A DNA stretch of 42,105 nucleotides from Enterovibrio gelatinilyticus (GTDB taxonomy: Bacteria > Pseudomonadota > Gammaproteobacteria > Enterobacterales > Vibrionaceae). The DNA lies in NCBI RefSeq assembly GCF_028683095.1, contig NZ_JAJUBC010000041.1, forward strand, positions 1 through 42,105, written 5' to 3'. Below the pieces are notes generated by a model. That model did not search any database. It was not told the origin of the DNA and saw only the letters and a program-made list of their open reading frames with translations. How positions within the stretch are numbered: the first letter of the stretch is position 1; each line of letters opens with the position of its first letter. The translations under genes were made by a program, and so were the position numbers. This document shows, in pieces, positions 8,033 to 15,883 of the stretch.

Positions 8033-8644
8033 ATGAATACAGAATCACACTCTACTCGTCAGCACATCCTTGATGTGGGCTACCAGTTAATTGCAGAAAA
8101 GGGCTTCTCTAATGTTGGCCTGTCGCAACTGCTTGCTCAAGCTGGTGTGCCAAAAGGCTCCTTCTATCACTACTTCAAATCTAAAGAAAAATTTGGAGAA
8201 GCGCTGATTGAAGACTATTTCGCTGGCTATCGTTCTCGGCTTGACGTTTTATTCAGTGACCCGTCCCTGAATGGATTCGACAAGATGATGACCTATTGGG
8301 GCAAATGGATAGAAGCCAGTAACAACAAAAGCGCCAACCAACCGTGCTCGAACCAACGCTGCTTAGTGATAAAACTCAGCGCCGAAGTCTCCGATCTTTC
8401 TGATGCTATGCGCGTATCACTACTCAATGGTGCTAATACCGTTATTGATATGCTGGCAAATTGCATTCAGCAAGGTGTAGACGATGGCTCAATTTCTGTG
8501 GCCAACAGTCAAAAGGCTGCAGAACAGCTCTATCACATGTGGATTGGCGCAGGCCTGATGAGCAAATTGAATCAAAACACTGAATGCTTATCGCAAGCAT
8601 TGAACACCACTGAACGTTTACTGAAAGGTGACGTTGCTTTTTAA
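8033..8644 (+). CDS. NemR-like TetR-family electrophile-responsive repressor
   Basis: A 203-residue TetR regulator. The helix-turn-helix region (about residues 25-48, GLSQLLAQAGVPKGSFYHYF) and the segment CLVIKLSAEVSDLSDAMR closely resemble E. coli NemR as I remember it. NemR releases DNA when its cysteines react with methylglyoxal, quinones or hypochlorite. Cys110 here sits at the position of the key NemR cysteine, while the next NemR cysteine is replaced by Ser120; Cys105 is nearby. It is followed by a CurA-type reductase, and both genes carry the same 19-bp element upstream. Control of that reductase is therefore likely, while control of the divergent iolC is not expected. Confidence 0.88.
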   Translation: MNTESHSTRQHILDVGYQLIAEKGFSNVGLSQLLAQAGVPKGSFYHYFKSKEKFGEALIEDYFAGYRSRLDVLFSDPSLNGFDKMMTYWGKWIEASNNKSANQPCSNQRCLVIKLSAEVSDLSDAMRVSLLNGANTVIDMLANCIQQGVDDGSISVANSQKAAEQLYHMWIGAGLMSKLNQNTECLSQALNTTERLLKGDVAF

Positions 8645-8706
8645 TCTGTCACGTGACAATGCATTACCGATTAACTCGGGAATAAACCTATCTGTGATTG
8701 GAAATA

Positions 8707-8734
8707 CCGCCATAATTTGTTGGCGGATTTTTTT
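8707..8734 (+). terminator. Intrinsic terminator after nemR-like gene
   Basis: The stem CCGCCA / TGGCGG is followed by A and a run of eight T. It separates the regulator from the reductase, which then has its own promoter with the operator at 8745. Confidence 0.85.
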
Positions 8735-8742
8735 ACCCAAAC

Positions 8743-8761
8743 ACTAGACGACTGGTCTAAT
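8743..8761. promoter_or_regulatory. NemR-like operator, copy 2
   Basis: Identical over 19 bp to the element at 7995, with TAGAC-N5-GTCTA at 8745-8759. It lies 14 bp before the reductase start codon and overlaps its leader, between the terminator at 8707 and the Shine-Dalgarno AAGGA. Confidence 0.75.
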
Positions 8762-8775
8762 TTAAGGAAATAACA

Positions 8776-9816
8776 ATGTCTTCAACCATGGAAAACACGA
8801 AAATCGTTCTTGCCTCTCGCCCTGTCGGCGCACCTGTTACCGATAACTTCCGTTTGGAGACGTCAGCGGTTCCAGCCTTAAATGCAGGTCAAGTGCTGCT
8901 TCGCACCATTTACCTCTCGCTTGACCCTTACATGCGCGGTCGCATGAGCGATGCCAAGTCCTACGCAGATCCAGTCGAGATTGATGATGTCATGGTGGGT
9001 GCAACTGTTTGTCAGGTAGAAGATTCTCAACACACTGACTTTGAAAAAGGTGAATGGGTATTGGCATACACTGGCTGGCAAGGTTACGCCGTGTCTGACG
9101 GTGAAGGTCTACTCAAGTTGGGTAAGAATCCTTCACACCCGTCTTTTGCGCTCGGCATCATGGGTATGCCCGGCTTTACCGCATACATGGGCTTGCTAGA
9201 CATTGGTCAACCTAAGGAAGGTGACACGATCGTGGTTGCCGCGGCTACTGGCCCAGTCGGCGCAACAGTTGGTCAAATTGGCAAGCTGAAAGGCTGCCGG
9301 GTTATCGGTATTGCAGGTGGTGAAGAGAAATGTCGTTATGCTGTCGAAACATTAGGGTTTGATGTTTGTATCGACCACAAAGCCGACGATTTCGCGCAAC
9401 AGCTGGCTGCGGCATGCGACAAGGGCATCGACGTATATTATGAAAACGTTGGCGGCAAAGTATTTGACGCTGTCATGCCATTGCTTAACACCGGAGCACG
9501 TATTCCTGTGTGTGGCATGATTTCCCAATACAATGCGACAGCGCTTCCAGAAGGCCCAGACCGCATGGGAATGCTGATGGCAACCCTCCTGATTAAGCGT
9601 ATCAAGATGCAAGGCTTTATCATTTTTGATGACTACGGACACCGCTATAACGAGTTTGCCGCAGACATGACCAAATGGTTAACCGAAGGGAAAATGCAAT
9701 ATAAAGAACAGGTTGTTGACGGTCTTGCTAGCGCGCCAGAAGCGTTTATGGGTCTCCTTGACGGTAAAAACTTCGGCAAATTAGTGATTAAAGTCGCCGA
9801 CCCTGTTTCGTTCTAA
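8776..9816 (+). CDS. NADPH-dependent medium-chain reductase, CurA-like
   Basis: A zinc-independent MDR-family oxidoreductase of 346 residues, close in length and pattern to E. coli CurA and to leukotriene B4 12-hydroxydehydrogenase-type enone reductases. Visible features are SLDPYMRGRMSD near residue 50, GMPGFTAYMGLL near 130, the nucleotide motif AATGPVGATVGQIGKLKG near 155, and YYENVGGKVFDAV near 220. It probably reduces the C=C bond of reactive enones using NADPH in the cytosol. AAGGA precedes the ATG; a second ATG four codons in is possible. The shared operator with the upstream NemR-like gene supports a role in electrophile detoxification. Confidence 0.87.
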   Translation: MSSTMENTKIVLASRPVGAPVTDNFRLETSAVPALNAGQVLLRTIYLSLDPYMRGRMSDAKSYADPVEIDDVMVGATVCQVEDSQHTDFEKGEWVLAYTGWQGYAVSDGEGLLKLGKNPSHPSFALGIMGMPGFTAYMGLLDIGQPKEGDTIVVAAATGPVGATVGQIGKLKGCRVIGIAGGEEKCRYAVETLGFDVCIDHKADDFAQQLAAACDKGIDVYYENVGGKVFDAVMPLLNTGARIPVCGMISQYNATALPEGPDRMGMLMATLLIKRIKMQGFIIFDDYGHRYNEFAADMTKWLTEGKMQYKEQVVDGLASAPEAFMGLLDGKNFGKLVIKVADPVSF

Positions 9817-9834
9817 TTTGTAAGAACTCACATA

Positions 9835-9872
9835 AAAAGCTTGTTGGTGTTTTCACTGGCAAGCTTTTCATT
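9835..9872 (+). terminator. Intrinsic terminator after CurA-like gene
   Basis: The arms AAAAGCTTG and CAAGCTTTT form a 9-bp stem with a 16-base loop. They begin 18 bp after the reductase stop, and TTTTCATTTC follows. Confidence 0.75.
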
Positions 9873-9949
9873 TCACGGTTAACAAATCAGCGTGTTATGG
9901 TTAATGAAATAATCTGTTTAGTATGGATACACAAACAGGAGCCATCACA

Positions 9950-10426
9950 ATGAAACCTCATCACCTCCTCTTACTTCTTTTTTCCCATGGTTTGGCCATT
10001 GGCGTTGGTTTTGCAGCGGGTATTTACGCACTTCCCATCTTAATTGCGCCCTCAGGACCAAGCACAGAAGAAGTCTCAACGTCAGCCGAGAGTGCTAGTT
10101 TTTACGGTGAATTTCGTAAGGATCTCATCTCTAGCGACACCTTTCACTGGGGTGAAGGTGCGGTGGCAATTGGGTCAACAGCCATTTCATTTCAAGGCGA
10201 ATTGGCACCAGGACCAGACTACAAACTCTATTTGTCACCAGAATTCGTTGAAACCGAGGTGGATTTTGAGCGTCTCAAGTCCAAAATGGCCAAAGTGGGC
10301 GATGTTAAAACCTTCGACAATTTTTTAGTGAAAGTTCCCGCTCACATTGACCCAACGCGTTACAACACGGTGATTGTTTGGTGTGAATCCTTTGGGGAGT
10401 TCATCACGGCAGCACGCTACCAATAA
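9950..10426 (+). CDS. DM13 domain protein with N-terminal membrane anchor
   Basis: A 158-residue protein. Residues about 5-32 form one hydrophobic segment (LLLLLFSHGLAIGVGFAAG) that would act as an uncleaved signal anchor or signal peptide. A DM13 domain follows (about 48-157), recognisable by FHWGEGAVAIG, GPDYKLYLSP and NTVIVWCESFGEFITAA. DM13 domains are proposed to take part in extracytoplasmic redox or electron transfer through a conserved cysteine, here the Cys in VWCESF. The start at 9950 has AGGAG 8 bp upstream; an upstream in-frame ATG at 9923 has none. The gene appears monocistronic. Confidence 0.83.
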   Translation: MKPHHLLLLLFSHGLAIGVGFAAGIYALPILIAPSGPSTEEVSTSAESASFYGEFRKDLISSDTFHWGEGAVAIGSTAISFQGELAPGPDYKLYLSPEFVETEVDFERLKSKMAKVGDVKTFDNFLVKVPAHIDPTRYNTVIVWCESFGEFITAARYQ

Positions 10427-10690
10427 TTGCCTATTTGCGGAGAGTCTTGCCCCAGTGGTTATCCGCTCTCGCTACCATAGCTCCAGCCATTTTGACTTTT
10501 CCTAGCACAGCTTTTTCCTTTCATAGAGATAGTCAATAATGGCTATCACTATGATCCTTTCTTGACCTAACCCAACAAATCTCTCCCTATATTTACCGCA
10601 ACGCTAACAGTTATTCACTATAAAGAGTCGTTGCACATCAAGAACATCTGCGTTAGTTTGGTTGTTCATCCAATAGGAACGTTATTAATC

Positions 10691-10747
10691 ATGTTCACTT
10701 TTACGCAATCACTCTGGCTCCTGCTTCTTATGCCCTTCAGTCGGTAG
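10691..10747 (+). CDS. Putative leucine-rich leader peptide
   Basis: An 18-codon ORF, MFTFTQSLWLLLLMPFSR, upstream of the DMT transporter. Five of its 18 codons are Leu, four of them consecutive, and three are Phe. AGGAA lies about 11 bp before the ATG, slightly long spacing. Its stop codon is 8 bp before two mutually exclusive RNA hairpins. This order, short ORF rich in one amino acid and then competing hairpins, is that of amino-acid attenuators such as leuL. The peptide would have no function apart from its translation. The call rests on arrangement only, so a chance ORF is possible. Confidence 0.5.
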   Translation: MFTFTQSLWLLLLMPFSR

Positions 10748-10755
10748 AGTGATTC

Positions 10756-10824
10756 GTTCCCGGCTGTGAGCAACGCAGCCGGAACTCGTTCTCACAGCCT
10801 TGATTTTTCAATACAACATCAAGG
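10756..10824 (+). promoter_or_regulatory. Putative attenuator of the DMT transporter
   Basis: Hairpin A pairs GTTCCCGGCTG (10756-10766) with CAGCCGGAAC (10776-10785), leaving one bulged C. Hairpin B pairs GGCTGTGAG (10762-10770) with CTCACAGCC (10791-10799) and is followed by TTGATTTTTC, a passable terminator. A and B share bases 10762-10766 and cannot coexist. Hairpin C pairs CCTTGAT (10798-10804) with ATCAAGG (10818-10824) and would cover part of the transporter Shine-Dalgarno. A ribosome stalled on the leader Leu codons would leave A free and prevent B. One reaching the stop codon would mask the start of A and favour B. Confidence 0.5.
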
Positions 10825-10832
10825 AAGTTTCA

Positions 10833-11744
10833 ATGAACGACGCGGCAGTCAGTACACCCTCCACTTCAGATTATCGTCAAGGCATCATTTATGCGTTGAT
10901 CGGCACAGTGCTATTTTCCATCAAACCTGTGCTCATCAAACTCGCTTACACCGCTGGCGGTGACGCGACTGCGATCATGAGTCTCCGTGCTGTCTCATCA
11001 CTTCCTCTCTACTTGGTTATGTTGCTCTGGCTTTGCCGCCTCCCCGAACAAAGAAGCAAGCTGCGTCAATTTGGTTTGCAGGCTGCGCTGGTTGGTGTTC
11101 TTGGCTACTACTTTGCCTCGCTACTCGACATTTTGGCGCTGGAATTTATTTCAGCTCAGCTTGAACGCTTGTTGATCTTTCTCTTCCCTTCGTTCGTGGT
11201 CGCAATCAGTTGGTTTTTCCTCAAAGAGAAGCCCGTTAAAGGCACATTGCTATCCATCTTGCTCGGATACATCGGCGTTGCATTGATTGTCGCCCACGAT
11301 TTGCAGTCATTCGGCTCTCAAGTCTGGGTCGGTAGCCTAATGGCAATCATTTCCGCATTGGTCTTCGCCATCTATTTGGTTCTCAGTAAAAAAGTCATTG
11401 GACAGATTGGACCGCAACTCTTTACCAGTGTGGGAATGGGCAGTGCTGGTGTGGTGATCATGATGCAACACCAACTTAAAGGTGCTGATTTTTCATCTAT
11501 GCCAAGCGAGTTGGTTTTGATGGGTATTACTATCGGTATTTTCTGTACCGTGTTGCCCTCTTACTTTGTTGCCGCTGCCATGGCGAGACTGACACCGTCA
11601 GTGCTCAGCTTAACCAGCAACATTGGCCCCGCCATCACAGCGCTGTTTGCCATCACTTTGCTCGACGAAACGTTTACGATTTTGCACGGTATTGGGATGT
11701 GTTTGGTGGTGTATGCAGTGGTTAGGATGAGTAAGAAAAAATAA
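10833..11744 (+). CDS. EamA-family (DMT) transporter
   Basis: An inner-membrane permease of 303 residues with about ten hydrophobic segments and two EamA repeats (about residues 15-145 and 165-300), typical of drug/metabolite transporters that move amino acids or other small metabolites. Repeat signatures include ALIGTVLFSIKPVLIKLAY near the start of the first half and PSYFVAAAMARLTPSVLSL in the second. The start at 10833 has AAGGAAG 5-6 bp upstream. The substrate is unknown, but the Leu-rich ORF and competing hairpins directly upstream suggest that expression answers to charged leucyl-tRNA. Most characterised family members are exporters. The predicted switch would raise expression during leucine shortage, which fits uptake better. 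Confidence 0.85.
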   Translation: MNDAAVSTPSTSDYRQGIIYALIGTVLFSIKPVLIKLAYTAGGDATAIMSLRAVSSLPLYLVMLLWLCRLPEQRSKLRQFGLQAALVGVLGYYFASLLDILALEFISAQLERLLIFLFPSFVVAISWFFLKEKPVKGTLLSILLGYIGVALIVAHDLQSFGSQVWVGSLMAIISALVFAIYLVLSKKVIGQIGPQLFTSVGMGSAGVVIMMQHQLKGADFSSMPSELVLMGITIGIFCTVLPSYFVAAAMARLTPSVLSLTSNIGPAITALFAITLLDETFTILHGIGMCLVVYAVVRMSKKK

Positions 11745-11765
11745 CGCCTAAGGGGACATAGAACT

Positions 11766-11796
11766 AAGCAGTGGGCTGAAAGCCCGCTGCTTTTAT
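11766..11796. terminator. Bidirectional intrinsic terminator
   Basis: The 12-base arms AAGCAGTGGGCT / AGCCCGCTGCTT (one T-G wobble, tight loop GAA) are followed by TTTT. The hairpin lies between the convergent DMT transporter and tag genes. Confidence 0.82.
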
Positions 11797-11821
11797 ACGT
11801 TGGTGGTGAGACTTCTAGAGA

Positions 11822-12388
11822 TTACTTGCCAACATCCACGCCATAACGAAAACACGATGTCATGTGGTCATTGACCATGCCCGTGGCTTGCATGTATGCG
11901 TAGCAAATTGTACTTCCGACAAATTTGAAGCCGCGTTTCTTCATTGCCTTGCTCATTGCATCTGACTCTGGCGTTGTTGCAGGTACATCCGCCATGGTTT
12001 CCCAATGGTTCACAATGGGCTTTCCGCTGACAAACTGCCAAACATAGGCATCAAAACTGCCGAATTCTTTTTGTACATCGAGTACCAGTTTGGCATTGGT
12101 GACAGTGCCGTTCACTTTCAGTTTGTTTCTCACTATCGCGGGATTTAAAAGTAGTTCAGCAATTTTGCTTTCGTCATAAGCGGCCACGGTTTCAATATCA
12201 AAGTTATCAAAAGCTTCTCGATATCCTTCTCGCTTTTTCAGGATCGTTGTCCAGCTCAGGCCAGCTTGAGCGCCTTCCAAGATCAGCATTTCGAACAACT
12301 CACGATCGTCATGCACAGGCACACCCCATTCTTCATCGTGGTAAACCTGATCGAGCGAACTGGTATTAGCCCAACTACAACGTTCCAT
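11822..12388 (-). CDS. tag: DNA-3-methyladenine glycosylase I
   Basis: Base-excision repair enzyme that removes 3-methyladenine from alkylated DNA. The 188-residue protein has the full set of Tag residues at the same positions as the E. coli enzyme: zinc ligands Cys4, His17, His175 and Cys179, and the base-pocket Glu38 in ILEGAQAGLSW. The opening MERCSWANTSSLDQVYHDEEWG is diagnostic. The gene is a single unit on the minus strand, convergent with the DMT transporter. The 179 bp upstream, towards the iolG terminator, contain its promoter region, but no element stands out. Confidence 0.96.
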   Translation of the reverse strand: MERCSWANTSSLDQVYHDEEWGVPVHDDRELFEMLILEGAQAGLSWTTILKKREGYREAFDNFDIETVAAYDESKIAELLLNPAIVRNKLKVNGTVTNAKLVLDVQKEFGSFDAYVWQFVSGKPIVNHWETMADVPATTPESDAMSKAMKKRGFKFVGSTICYAYMQATGMVNDHMTSCFRYGVDVGK

Positions 12389-12506
12389 ATTTCATCCTTA
12401 ATTAGCGTAAGCCATGATGACCAATATTGGCCCAATCAACCTGATTTCTCAGGTTCCAAGTCAATAACACTGTATATATAACCATGCTTATATTTTGACC
12501 ACAACT

Positions 12507-12537
12507 AAAAAAGGGCGCAATGCTGAGATTACGCCCT
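12507..12537 (-). terminator. Intrinsic terminator of the iolB-iolG unit
   Basis: Read on the minus strand, AGGGCG / CGCCCT pairs with inner ATT/AAT-type pairing, followed by TTTTTTAG. It lies about 30 bp after the iolG stop. Confidence 0.8.
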
Positions 12538-12567
12538 CTTTCAATATCATTACGTTAAATGTGTGAA

Positions 12568-13554
12568 CTACACATGAACCGTCTGATGCGTTTCCAAAGA
12601 CTCCAGTGCGGCCTCTGCCAATGTGAGAGCCAGCTCTCCATCGACACCCGTACATTCTGGCTCTGTCTTTCCTTCCAGCACGTCAACAAAATGCTGCCAC
12701 TCAGCAATGTAAGCCTCTTTATAACGCTCTAAAAAGAAATACTGAGGTTTCGCACTGCTGCAATCATCTTCGCCCCAATGCTCGACCAAGTGTTCACGAA
12801 CATTGCCTGCTTTCAGCATGCCCTTGCTTCCATGAAGCTCGATACGCTGATCGTAACCATAACCGGAGCGTCGGCTATTGATAATGTTAGCCATAGCCCC
12901 TGATGGGAAATGAAGCACGATAACCGCACTGTCGATATCACCTTCTTCTGCAATGGCAGGGTCAACAAGGCATGAACCATGCGCCGAAACGGATACAGGG
13001 TCTTCTCCCATGATGTAGCGTGCCATGTCTAAATCATGAATCGACATATCGCGGAAGATCCCCCCAGAGACTCGGACGTATTCTGGAGGTGGTGGTGACG
13101 GGTCACGAGACGTTATCACCAAGGTTTCAGCCTTACCAATCGCGCCACTCTCAAACAAATCTTTCAAGGTACGAAATTGCGGGTCGTAACGACGGTTAAA
13201 ACCTAGCAGGAACTTGGCGTTTGTTTCGCTGACAACCGCTAAACATTCATTCACTCGCGCCAAGCTCAAATCAATGGGCTTTTCGCAAAAGATCGCTTTG
13301 CCAGCTTGTGCTGCTAGTTCAATCAAATTCGAATGCGTGTCCGTCGCTGAACAAATACAAACCGCGTGAATATCAGGGTCAGCCAATGCTTCTTCTGTAG
13401 TCATCACGTCTGCATGGTATTTTTCTGCTAATTGAGCCGCCCCTTCCGTGAAGGGGTCAATTACTGCACGAATTTGCGTCAGGGGATGTGCATCAATATT
13501 AACAGCATGCACCTTACCAATACGCCCACAACCAAATAACGCGATATTAAACAT
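12568..13554 (-). CDS. iolG: Inositol 2-dehydrogenase
   Basis: First step of inositol catabolism, oxidising myo-inositol with NAD to 2-keto-myo-inositol. The 328-residue length is normal for IolG. The Rossmann motif GCGRIGKVHA begins at residue 8, followed by the EKP motif with Lys92. The catalytic pair Asp169/His173 sits in FRDMSIHDLD, matching the Asp-x3-His arrangement of characterised IolG. The ATG at 13554 is preferred because AAGGAG overlaps the upstream GTG at 13560 and spaces correctly only to the ATG. It follows iolB by 92 bp on the same strand and is probably transcribed with it. Two larger Gfo/Idh/MocA paralogues lie in the right-hand operon. Confidence 0.93.
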   Translation of the reverse strand: MFNIALFGCGRIGKVHAVNIDAHPLTQIRAVIDPFTEGAAQLAEKYHADVMTTEEALADPDIHAVCICSATDTHSNLIELAAQAGKAIFCEKPIDLSLARVNECLAVVSETNAKFLLGFNRRYDPQFRTLKDLFESGAIGKAETLVITSRDPSPPPPEYVRVSGGIFRDMSIHDLDMARYIMGEDPVSVSAHGSCLVDPAIAEEGDIDSAVIVLHFPSGAMANIINSRRSGYGYDQRIELHGSKGMLKAGNVREHLVEHWGEDDCSSAKPQYFFLERYKEAYIAEWQHFVDVLEGKTEPECTGVDGELALTLAEAALESLETHQTVHV

Positions 13555-13646
13555 AGCCACTCCTTTTGCTTTTGCTGAACGTCAATCGAGACAACAGTCG
13601 CTCTCTTACGTCCACATATACTTACGCTATCAACAACATATAACGA

Positions 13647-14477
13647 TCAATTCGCATGTTTCTCGGCGTACTCTGATGAATTAATCCAAGCATGATCCGC
13701 TTCCCAGCTAAACAACCATTTGCGCACAGGGCCTGCCATCACATTCAGGTAGTAGCTGTTATAACCAGCCATGGTCGCAACAGGGTGATAACCTCGCGGC
13801 ACTTTCACCACATCGCCATCGTAAACAGCCATGCATTCGTCCAGATCACGCTCGTCCGTATAGACTCGTTGTATACAGAAGCCTTGAGAGGGATTGAGTC
13901 TGTGATAATAGGTTTCTTCTAACTGCGTTTCTTCAGGCGGTGCATTACGATCATGTTTGTGGCTCGGATACGAACTGGTGCAACCTTCGTCAGTGTAGAC
14001 TTCAACCACCAGCAAGCTGTCTGCCTCTTTGTTGTCTGGCAGAATATTGTGTACATAGCGCTGATTATTTCCTACGCCTCTCGCTTCTGCGTCAACATGC
14101 TCAGGTGCAATCAATCGAGAAGGAAACGTGCCTTTTCCTGGAGCGCGGCACACTGCGAGTTCAAGATCAGTCGTTGCTGTCAGTGACGCAGAATCGCCGG
14201 CGGTAACGTACAGAGAAAACGGCTTTTTCCGTTCGAAAGGCCCTGCTCTATCACCAATTTCCCCTAAGGCTTGTTCCACCAAGATAGCGTTAGCTTTGCC
14301 ACCCACTAAAACGATACAGAGCTCTTCGTCTGATTTTGCGCTGAATGCGAGCGTTTGACCTTGGGGTACTTGAAAGGCATCAAAGCCGACATACTTCCAG
14401 CCCGCTGACTCCGGCGTAATGTGTTGATACCGCCCATCCTGATTAGGGGCTTGCCGCTTCGAAAGCAGTTCTGACAT
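13647..14477 (-). CDS. iolB: 5-deoxy-glucuronate isomerase (copy 1)
   Basis: Converts 5-deoxy-glucuronate, the IolD product, to 5-dehydro-2-deoxygluconate. It is a cupin-type protein of 276 residues with the IolB signature YPSHKHDRNAPPEETQLEETYY (metal-binding His pair and acidic residues, about 172-194) and VVKVPRGYHPVATMAGYNSYYLNVMAGP near the C-terminus. AAGGAG precedes the ATG. It heads the iolB-iolG minus-strand unit and diverges from a dioxygenase gene over an intergenic region with a perfect ATGAAA-N6-TTTCAT palindrome. A second, clearly different iolB lies at 37.2 kb with the same motifs, so this step is encoded twice. Confidence 0.94.
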   Translation of the reverse strand: MSELLSKRQAPNQDGRYQHITPESAGWKYVGFDAFQVPQGQTLAFSAKSDEELCIVLVGGKANAILVEQALGEIGDRAGPFERKKPFSLYVTAGDSASLTATTDLELAVCRAPGKGTFPSRLIAPEHVDAEARGVGNNQRYVHNILPDNKEADSLLVVEVYTDEGCTSSYPSHKHDRNAPPEETQLEETYYHRLNPSQGFCIQRVYTDERDLDECMAVYDGDVVKVPRGYHPVATMAGYNSYYLNVMAGPVRKWLFSWEADHAWINSSEYAEKHAN

Positions 14478-14534
14478 AACATCTCCTTGTCATCGTAACT
14501 ATTCCAACATGGATACTATTTCATGTGTCTGCAA

Positions 14535-14562
14535 ATAATAGAACATTTTTTTCAAATCTCAA
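14535..14562 (-). promoter_or_regulatory. Putative iolB promoter
   Basis: On the minus strand TTGAGA (14557-14562) and TATTAT (14535-14540) are 16 bp apart. The IolR-type palindrome at 14565 starts just upstream of the -35. Confidence 0.45.
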
Positions 14563-14564
14563 CA

Positions 14565-14586
14565 AAATGAAATTTATGTTTCATTT
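14565..14586. promoter_or_regulatory. Putative IolR-type operator between iolB and dioxygenase gene
   Basis: Perfect palindrome with 8-bp arms, AAATGAAA-N6-TTTCATTT, the longest of the three copies. It lies between divergent iolB and the PhyH-like gene and so could control both. Confidence 0.65.
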
Positions 14587-14640
14587 AGTTAGATAATTGA
14601 AATAGACTAAATAGCATTCGTTGATGCAAGGAGCAGGGAA

Positions 14641-15816
14641 ATGCAAAGTAATGACCGATCGCTGACGACTTCATTTTTTGGGACATCGGATGTATCACTT
14701 AACGCCTTTAAAACCAGTTGTGAACAAACAACCCAAGCTGATAGATACCCACTCGCAGCGGGTATTCAATCAAATGTGGTGATCTATAACGGTGATGACA
14801 TTCGACGCGATCACGCTGACGTTCGTGCTTTTCAAAGCGAAATGGCCGATGTTCTGCTCAATGGTCCCGGTGTGTTTGCTGTGAAAAAATTCTTTGCCGA
14901 TAACACCATCATTGACGAAATGAGTCGGGTCTTTGAAAGCATTCTGGCTGCCGAACACGGATTTGGTGCTGGCGACCATTTTGGTAAGACAGGGCCACAG
15001 GCCAACGGCAGGATTTGGAACGTATTTCAGAAAAGCGCCGAAGCCGCGCCACCAACTTTTGTTCATTACTACAAGAATCCATTGCTGAGTATTGTGTCCG
15101 AAGCATGGCTTGGCCCTCACTATCAAGTCACGGCGCAAGTGAACATTGTTAGACCAGGTGGAGACGCGCAGGTTTCGCATCGTGACTATCACCTAGGGTT
15201 TCAGCAACCCAAAGAAACGGCACGATATCCTTTGCACATTCAGAAAATGTCTGCAATGTTGACACTTCAAGGCGCTGTTGCACACACCGACATGCCTCTA
15301 GAGAGTGGCCCCACGAAGCTGCTTCCGTTCTCGCAGCACTACCCGCTTGGGTACATCGCTTATCACGACAAAACCTTCCAAGAGTACTTTGAGGCCCATT
15401 ACGTTCAAGTGGCACTGGAAAAGGGCGATGCGGTGTTTTTCAATCCCGCACTTTTCCATGCAGCGGGCGCGAACAGGACCCAAGATTTCCACCGTTCGGC
15501 GAATTTACTTCAAGTTTCCTCGACGTTTGCCAAACCAATGGAAACCGTTCACCTCGCTCACATTAGTCAAATTATCTACCCCTCATTATCTGAGGGCTGG
15601 AAACAGAACGCGTTTAGCCATGATGAAAAGAATGCAATCATCACTGCCGCTACCGATGGTTATTCGTTCCCCACTAACTTAGACACCGACCCGCCGATTG
15701 GTGGCTTAGCGCCTGAATCAATGGCGTCGCTATTAACACGCGCATTGGACAATGAATGGACCCTCGATCAATACCAAGAGGCATTAACCCAACTTCAAAG
15801 CAAACAGCAGGCATAA
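14641..15816 (+). CDS. Phytanoyl-CoA dioxygenase (PhyH)-like Fe(II)/2-oxoglutarate oxygenase
   Basis: A 391-residue protein with the non-heme iron facial triad visible as His180-x-Asp182 (VSHRDYH) and His273 (NPALFHAAGANRT). Arg285 or Arg279 is available for the 2-oxoglutarate carboxylate, so it is probably an active hydroxylase. The substrate is unknown. It is divergent from iolB and shares its IolR-type palindrome, so it probably belongs to the inositol regulon. Oxidative demethylation of O-methyl inositols such as pinitol, or hydroxylation of another inositol derivative, is a plausible role but is inference. AAGGAG lies 8-9 bp before the ATG. A GNAT gene follows closely. Confidence 0.82.
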   Translation: MQSNDRSLTTSFFGTSDVSLNAFKTSCEQTTQADRYPLAAGIQSNVVIYNGDDIRRDHADVRAFQSEMADVLLNGPGVFAVKKFFADNTIIDEMSRVFESILAAEHGFGAGDHFGKTGPQANGRIWNVFQKSAEAAPPTFVHYYKNPLLSIVSEAWLGPHYQVTAQVNIVRPGGDAQVSHRDYHLGFQQPKETARYPLHIQKMSAMLTLQGAVAHTDMPLESGPTKLLPFSQHYPLGYIAYHDKTFQEYFEAHYVQVALEKGDAVFFNPALFHAAGANRTQDFHRSANLLQVSSTFAKPMETVHLAHISQIIYPSLSEGWKQNAFSHDEKNAIITAATDGYSFPTNLDTDPPIGGLAPESMASLLTRALDNEWTLDQYQEALTQLQSKQQA

Positions 15817-15883
15817 AAACGCTTGTGTGGTGGAAATATCGGCGTATTCTGTGCGCGAATTTCCATCACAGAAGACAAGCAAC

